A stretch of 64,000 nt of DNA, from assembly GCA_036971615.1 (NCBI GenBank), contig JAYKKR010000010.1, positions 558,001 to 622,000 on the forward strand, written 5' to 3'. Shown piece after piece: positions 60,111-64,000 of this stretch. Every line of letters starts with the position of its first letter. The stretch's first letter is position 1. The stretch is from Amyloporia xantha (taxonomy: Eukaryota; Basidiomycota; Agaricomycetes; Polyporales; Adustoporiaceae). The position numbers and the translations under genes are program-made. A model generated the notes under the pieces. That model searched no databases and had not been told where the DNA came from. It worked only from the letters and a program-made list of their open reading frames with translations.

Positions 60111-61764
60111 TCAGTCGTCGTCATCTTCTTCATCTGCATGGTGGTATACCTCCGTCTTCAATATGTCCTGGATGAATTTGACCGATAATGCGTGATGCCC
60201 ATCGTTTATGAGCTCGATGCAGCATTGTTCAAGTTCTCCTTCGCGTATCTGACGCCCGATTTCTTTAACCTCTAGTTCACTGTTCCACTGCTGCTTCAAC
60301 TGCGAACACAGCAGCTTTCGATCCTGGCAGACTATAAGAATGTGCGCCATATTACAAGACGTCTACTTGCCTCTCCTCGTTGCCGAAGGACGGTGTGCCA
60401 TATGGCAGGCATGTCCCTCGCAGTCAGAGTGTGTGCCCCGAGGTACCACCAGGCAGCCTGCAGAACCATCGATTATTATATTCGCGCGTCACAACAACGC
60501 ATACACGGTACGTACCTGAATACCGGGGTTCACGAATACATGGAAGACGGAATTCGCAGGTCTGTCCGTACCGTGGGTGAGATATGCCTTGATATTCTTG
60601 TTCACGGTTCGGTCTCCCCAATTAACAACATATGTGGAATCTGGTCCTTCCAGAACAATTGGTTTGTATATGAAGGCTATGTCTCCATGTATATGGATTC
60701 GCATGCAAGGGTCTTGTATTCGCTCTACGCTGGTGGTACGCATGTTCATCGTGACTATCAGCGACCAACATTTACGTATTCACATACCTTTCCAGGCAGA
60801 TCATCTATCGCATAGGGTCAGCTCCGGTAGAATCCTAGAGTGTACACATCTACCCACCTCCTCCTCATCGAGACCCAGGCGTTCTTGCAGAGCGAAATAC
60901 GACAGCGGGCTCGTAGCTACAGTGGCTGTCGCAGGTGGTCTTGAGTACTCAATATACCAGTCCTCCTGACTCCCTGGCAGTCTCGGCTGCCCTGTCTGGC
61001 TTGGTGGCGGTGTGGGACCCTGTGCGACACGGTCGGATGCAGTTGGCAATGCATGTTGCTCAAGATGCTCTTGACGCCCGCCGCTCCATTGCTCAGGTAC
61101 CTCCAAGACGCCCCTCAGCGGACTGATCTCATTAATTTCGGTCGCGCATCTTGTGGTTGTATTTGGCCGTACGGTGTCTTCGTCTTCGGAAGAAGATGCA
61201 GTCCCAACCGATTCCAACTCATCCCAAGACTCATCGCTGGTAGGGTCTTGTACGCTAGTCCCCGGTCTCTCCGCATGCTGCGCAGTGTCTGGATGAGATC
61301 CCGTCTACTCAAATGTCGGCTTACTCAACAAAGTTAGCTTGAAGGCTGCAACCCCGCTCACCTTCCGCTCATCAATAAGATCTCGGATGAATCTCCGCGC
61401 GCGATGTAGCTTGCGCAAGGCCGCATCACGCGCATCGATGGCTCGCGTTACGTCTGGCTGGTGGATTTCGAGCAATCTGCGCAACTCGTCGTTTTCAGCC
61501 TGCAGCCGTAGCATTTCCGAAGACATGGCTGCTTTCTCTGCCTCGAGGTCGCCTACTCGCATATGAAGCTGTGACATCCTTTCATCCGATAGTGCCAGCG
61601 CATCTGAGAGCTTTTCCTGTATCTGAGCAAAGGCCGTGCCCAAGGCCGAAAGCTGGACGACAGCGGACAAAGATGAACAATGAACGCCCGTCCGAGCACA
61701 TCATGAACAGGCGAACAGATACCTGTCCTCGTAGCGACCGCAAGCCTGACTCTTCCGACGCCAT
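60111..61764 (-). CDS. Uncharacterised coiled-coil protein
   Basis: ATG 61764 gives MASEESGLRSLRGQ, spliced to LSALGTAFAQIQEKLSDALA and a leucine-heptad coiled coil (LEAEKAAMSSEMLRLQAEND, ELRRLLEIHQPDV). The next exon is a Ser/Glu-rich linker (TASSSEDEDTVRPN) with SQEDWYIEYSRPPATATVAT and YFALQERLGLDEEE. After that comes a folded domain: RTTSVERIQDPCMRIHIHGD, IAFIYKPIVLEGPDSTYVVN, WGDRTVNKNIKAYLTHGTDR. It ends with AAWWYLGAHTLTARDMPAIW and, after a 35-bp intron (60332-60366), ICQDRKLLCSQLKQQWNSEL and an Asp/Glu-rich end at 60111. I do not recognise the family. The Asp/Gly/His-rich folded part and the conserved-looking tail suggest a real, probably fungus-specific protein. Confidence 0.65.
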
Positions 61765-62185
61765 GAGGGAGTTCAGCAAGAGAATGCCTCCGCGCACATG
61801 CAAAAGAAGCCCATATCAAGACCAGCTTGCACCGCCGACAGTCCTAAACGTGGCGTCTGTACACGTCGAAGCTTCCCTGACCTGCCAACCTGCAGTTCTG
61901 GGACCGAAGCGACATATTGAGGACGGTTCACGCTCACTTCCGTCGCACGATCTGTTGCTGACGTTTGAAGCTACCCGACTTTGTACAATATCGGACAGGT
62001 GCTATCGGGTACAGTACTTGCATAACCCCTTGAATGGTATGGTGTAATCCCAATGCAATCCACGTGTGCCTCATTCATCGCGGGAGCAAGCGAGTCGATC
62101 TCGATCACCGTCATACCGTTATGGACCTAGTAAGCTAAGGGCATGCCTGCTATCAACGTTTGATAAACTACATATCATCCTCAAT
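61765..62185. promoter_or_regulatory. Divergent promoter region, coiled-coil gene / ACMSD gene
   Basis: 421 bp lie between two divergent starts. An open frame through this region on the plus strand (61571-62047) is the shadow of the coiled-coil exon continuing by chance. Confidence 0.4.
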
Positions 62186-63551
62186 ATGGCTTCAGCTTCA
62201 CGGGGTTTGCTAGTCGACATTCATACCCATGTTTATTTACCTCGATATGTCTCCTTCCTGCGTGCCCGATCCTCAGTGCCTCGCGTCTTCACCCGACACA
62301 ATGCAGAGGGGAAGACCGAGGAGAGACTGCTTATTCTCGATGCAGAGCCCAGCGGCGGACGTCCCATGGGTCCTCAGGTATTTGCATTGGTTGCGCCTCG
62401 ATGCACTATGTCGCAGGGCCCTGAATCAACCAATAGTTCTGGGAAAGAGCTGAAAAGCTGAAATTCATGGAGAAGCATGGTATCGACATATCCATCGTCA
62501 GGTTGAGCCTTTTACTTCCTGTCTTCCAGCTGCAGACCAGATTCATGATCACCCAGCTCTGCGAATCCATGGTTGGACTTCCTCTCGGCGTCCACCGCAC
62601 ACCAGCTAGCGCAACAGTTGAATGACGACTTGGAAACCTACTGCTCTACATCTTCCAGCCTTGCTGGCAGTACACTGAAACAGTTGTACGGGTTCGGCCT
62701 CCTTCCTCTCGTACCAGAGGTGACTACGACGTCCCTACTCGACACGGTGCGACAGATCTCCGCTCTGCCGCACCTGAAGGGTATCATCATGGGCTCCCGT
62801 GGACTCGGGAAGGGGCTAGACGACGACGCGCTTGACCCGGTATGGGCTGCACTCGAGAAGGCAGGGCTTGTTGTGTTCCTCCATCCTCATTACGGGGTGG
62901 ACGGGAAAGAATGGGGCGAAAAGGACAATGGCCACGTCCTCCCGCTCGCATTGGGCTTCCCTTTCGAGACTACGATCGTAAGCCTATTCCGCCGCGTATT
63001 CGACGCTTCGACGCTTATTTTACAACACCGACGCGAACTCTAGGCTATTACACGGTTGATCCTCTCTGGTGTCTTGGACCGCTATCCCAATCTCCGCATC
63101 CTGCTTGCTCACTCCGGGGGCGCCCTGCCCCAGCTGTCCTCCCGCTTAGCTTCCTGCGTAGACCATGATCCCGTCGTCGCCTCTCGCCTGAAGCACGACG
63201 CGCGGTATTATCTGGGAAAGCTTTACTTCGATGCCGTCGCCTACGGCTCGGAAGAGCTCGCGTTCGTCAGCGACGTGATCGGCCGATCCGAGAAATTCGT
63301 CCAAGCCAGTTCTTCCGCCGCCGCATCAAAGGGCGCTGGTGTCGAGCAGAGAAGGCTAGGGAGCAGACAGATGCTATTCGGCACCGATCATCCCTTCTTC
63401 CCCCCGCTCGGAGAATCGGAGAAGTGGAAGAGTGTCGTAGAGAATCTGGAGGCTATTGACGGGGTGTTTGGGTGGGACGATGCCGAGAAAGCGGGGGTGA
63501 GGGAGCGGAAATGCGTTGGCGTTATTTGGCCTGGACAGGACATCTATTTGA
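62186..63551 (+). CDS. ACMSD-type metal-dependent decarboxylase (amidohydrolase family)
   Basis: ATG 62186 gives MASASRGLLVDIHTHVYLPR with the HxH metal pair of the amidohydrolase barrel. Exons continue with FMEKHGIDISIV-like sequence, WLDFLSASTAHQLAQQLNDD, YGFGLLPLV, LPHLKGIIMGSRGLGKGLDD, VVFLHPHYGVDG (His), a Trp/Glu loop, LGFPFETTIAITRLILSGVL, LLAHSGGALPQL (His) and MLFGTDHPFFPP (Asp). All metal ligands are present. The family (ACMSD, 5-carboxyvanillate and iso-orotate decarboxylases) removes CO2 from aromatic or muconate acids; the end GNALALFGLD is ACMSD-like. That end, with the stop at 63551, is one base out of frame with the preceding exon: three G near 63501 should be two. Unshifted, the frame runs to 63583. 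An Ala/Ser-rich insert lies at 63300-63350. Confidence 0.87.
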
Positions 63552-63653
63552 TTTACATGGTGTGTGACGACCAATATGTATGAATAAAATAGACTCTCTA
63601 CGCGGATCGTACAAACGGCATCAATACTTCAATTACTTCTCTCGCGTCCCCGT

Positions 63654-64000
63654 TTACTTTGGCATCTGAATCTTCAGACTGAAGTCGATGTGCTGTACGG
63701 ATTGGTGAACGGTACTCGTACTGAGGATATCGATTTCTGTCAAATGCCGTCAGCACCATCCCGCTCAGCAGCCCTGGTCATGCCTACCATTGATAGCTCT
63801 TTCCTGCAAATTCGTCTCCGTGATATTCCCGCTGCTCTCGAAGAGGAATTTGCGCTTGCCGCTCCACTTCTCCTTCAGCTTGCGAGCGACACTGACGAGT
63901 TCATCGCCCTCAATATTATCAAGCATGATGATGTCGGCACCCGCGTCGATCGCCTCGTCCGCCTCAGCCTCAGAACCGACTTCCACCTCGAGGAGAAGGC
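63654..64000 (-). CDS. BNA6: Nicotinate-nucleotide pyrophosphorylase (quinolinate phosphoribosyltransferase), partial
   Basis: The 3' end of the gene lies at the right edge; the 5' part is outside. It reads EVGSEAEADEAIDAGADIIM, LDNIEGDELVSVARKL and FLFESSGNITETNLQERAIN. An intron at 63737-63788 with clean GT..AG ends joins to EIDILSTSTVHQSVQHIDFS and LKIQMPK, stop 63654. The EVE(S), DIIMLDN and SGGI/SGNI plus DxxSxG-like blocks are the phosphate- and metal-binding loops of QPRTase. The enzyme turns quinolinate plus PRPP into nicotinate mononucleotide, CO2 and pyrophosphate, the entry of the kynurenine pathway into NAD. Here SGNI replaces the more usual SGGI, and VHQS replaces THS; both are still plausible. 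Convergent with the ACMSD gene, 102 bp apart. Confidence 0.92.

Noticed and set aside
61571..62047. Plus-strand frame of about 158 codons
   Set aside because: It is antisense to the first exons of the coiled-coil gene and extends by chance into the promoter.

Overview
The window looks like a gene-dense stretch of a basidiomycete nuclear genome, most likely an Agaricomycete mushroom or wood-decay fungus. Nearly every gene is cut by short GT..AG introns, mostly about 45-70 bp, with CTRAY-like branch sites. Intergenic gaps are short and many gene starts face each other. The recognisable proteins (Did2, Vps60, Svp26, Sec10, Lcl2, Rpa190, Rrn11, Rix1, eIF4A-III, SF3a60, SF3b14) are ordinary fungal housekeeping proteins. 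The left edge carries a SLIP-GC-like GTPase of a type that I recall being expanded in mushrooms. I see no tRNA, rRNA, CRISPR array, intact transposon or secondary-metabolite cluster. Gene boundaries were built by hand from reading frames and splice signals. Starts and stops are usually firm; some internal junctions are not.

Layout: 0-6.5 kb holds a dynamin/SLIP-GC-like GTPase (minus, running off the left edge) and a large disordered protein. 7.2-9.7 kb is an MFS anion/vitamin permease. 10.4-12.2 kb is VPS60, convergent with a small two-TM protein. 12.5-14.7 kb is an aldehyde dehydrogenase. 15.3-17.1 kb is a serine/homoserine O-acetyltransferase. 17.1-19.5 kb is nearly empty. 19.5-22.4 kb is a Ser/Arg-rich disordered protein. 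22.9-25.3 kb is DID2, divergent from SVP26. 25.8-30.1 kb is a synaptojanin-type phosphoinositide phosphatase. 30.3-34.0 kb is SF3a60, head to head with eIF4A-III/FAL1. 34.4-35.5 kb is a KEN-box protein behind three MluI cell-cycle boxes. 35.9-36.3 kb is LCL2. 36.3-40.1 kb is a gene-poor relic region. 40.1-40.6 kb is SF3b14/p14. 41.1-41.9 kb is an unknown gene. 42.5-48.5 kb is RPA190. 48.9-50.1 kb is an aftiphilin/Laa2-like clathrin accessory protein. 50.3-51.2 kb is RRN11. 51.3-54.1 kb is RIX1. 54.4-57.8 kb is SEC10. 58.3-59.7 kb is a mucin-like single-pass membrane protein. 60.1-61.8 kb is an unknown coiled-coil protein. 62.2-63.6 kb is an ACMSD-type decarboxylase, convergent with a quinolinate phosphoribosyltransferase that runs off the right edge.

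Functional themes recur. Pol I transcription and ribosome assembly are represented by RPA190, RRN11 and RIX1 within 12 kb. Splicing and mRNP biology are represented by SF3a60, eIF4A-III and SF3b14. Vesicle and membrane traffic are represented by VPS60, DID2, SVP26, synaptojanin, SEC10 and the Laa2-like protein. The last pair, ACMSD and QPRT, sits on the two arms of the branch point of de novo NAD synthesis. The most novel candidate is the uncharacterised protein at 34.4-35.5 kb, whose promoter and degrons both suggest cell-cycle control. Three conserved genes (DID2, SEC10, ACMSD) each appear to carry one extra base in a short homopolymer. Either the assembly overcalls homopolymers there, or real lesions or unusual splicing are present.
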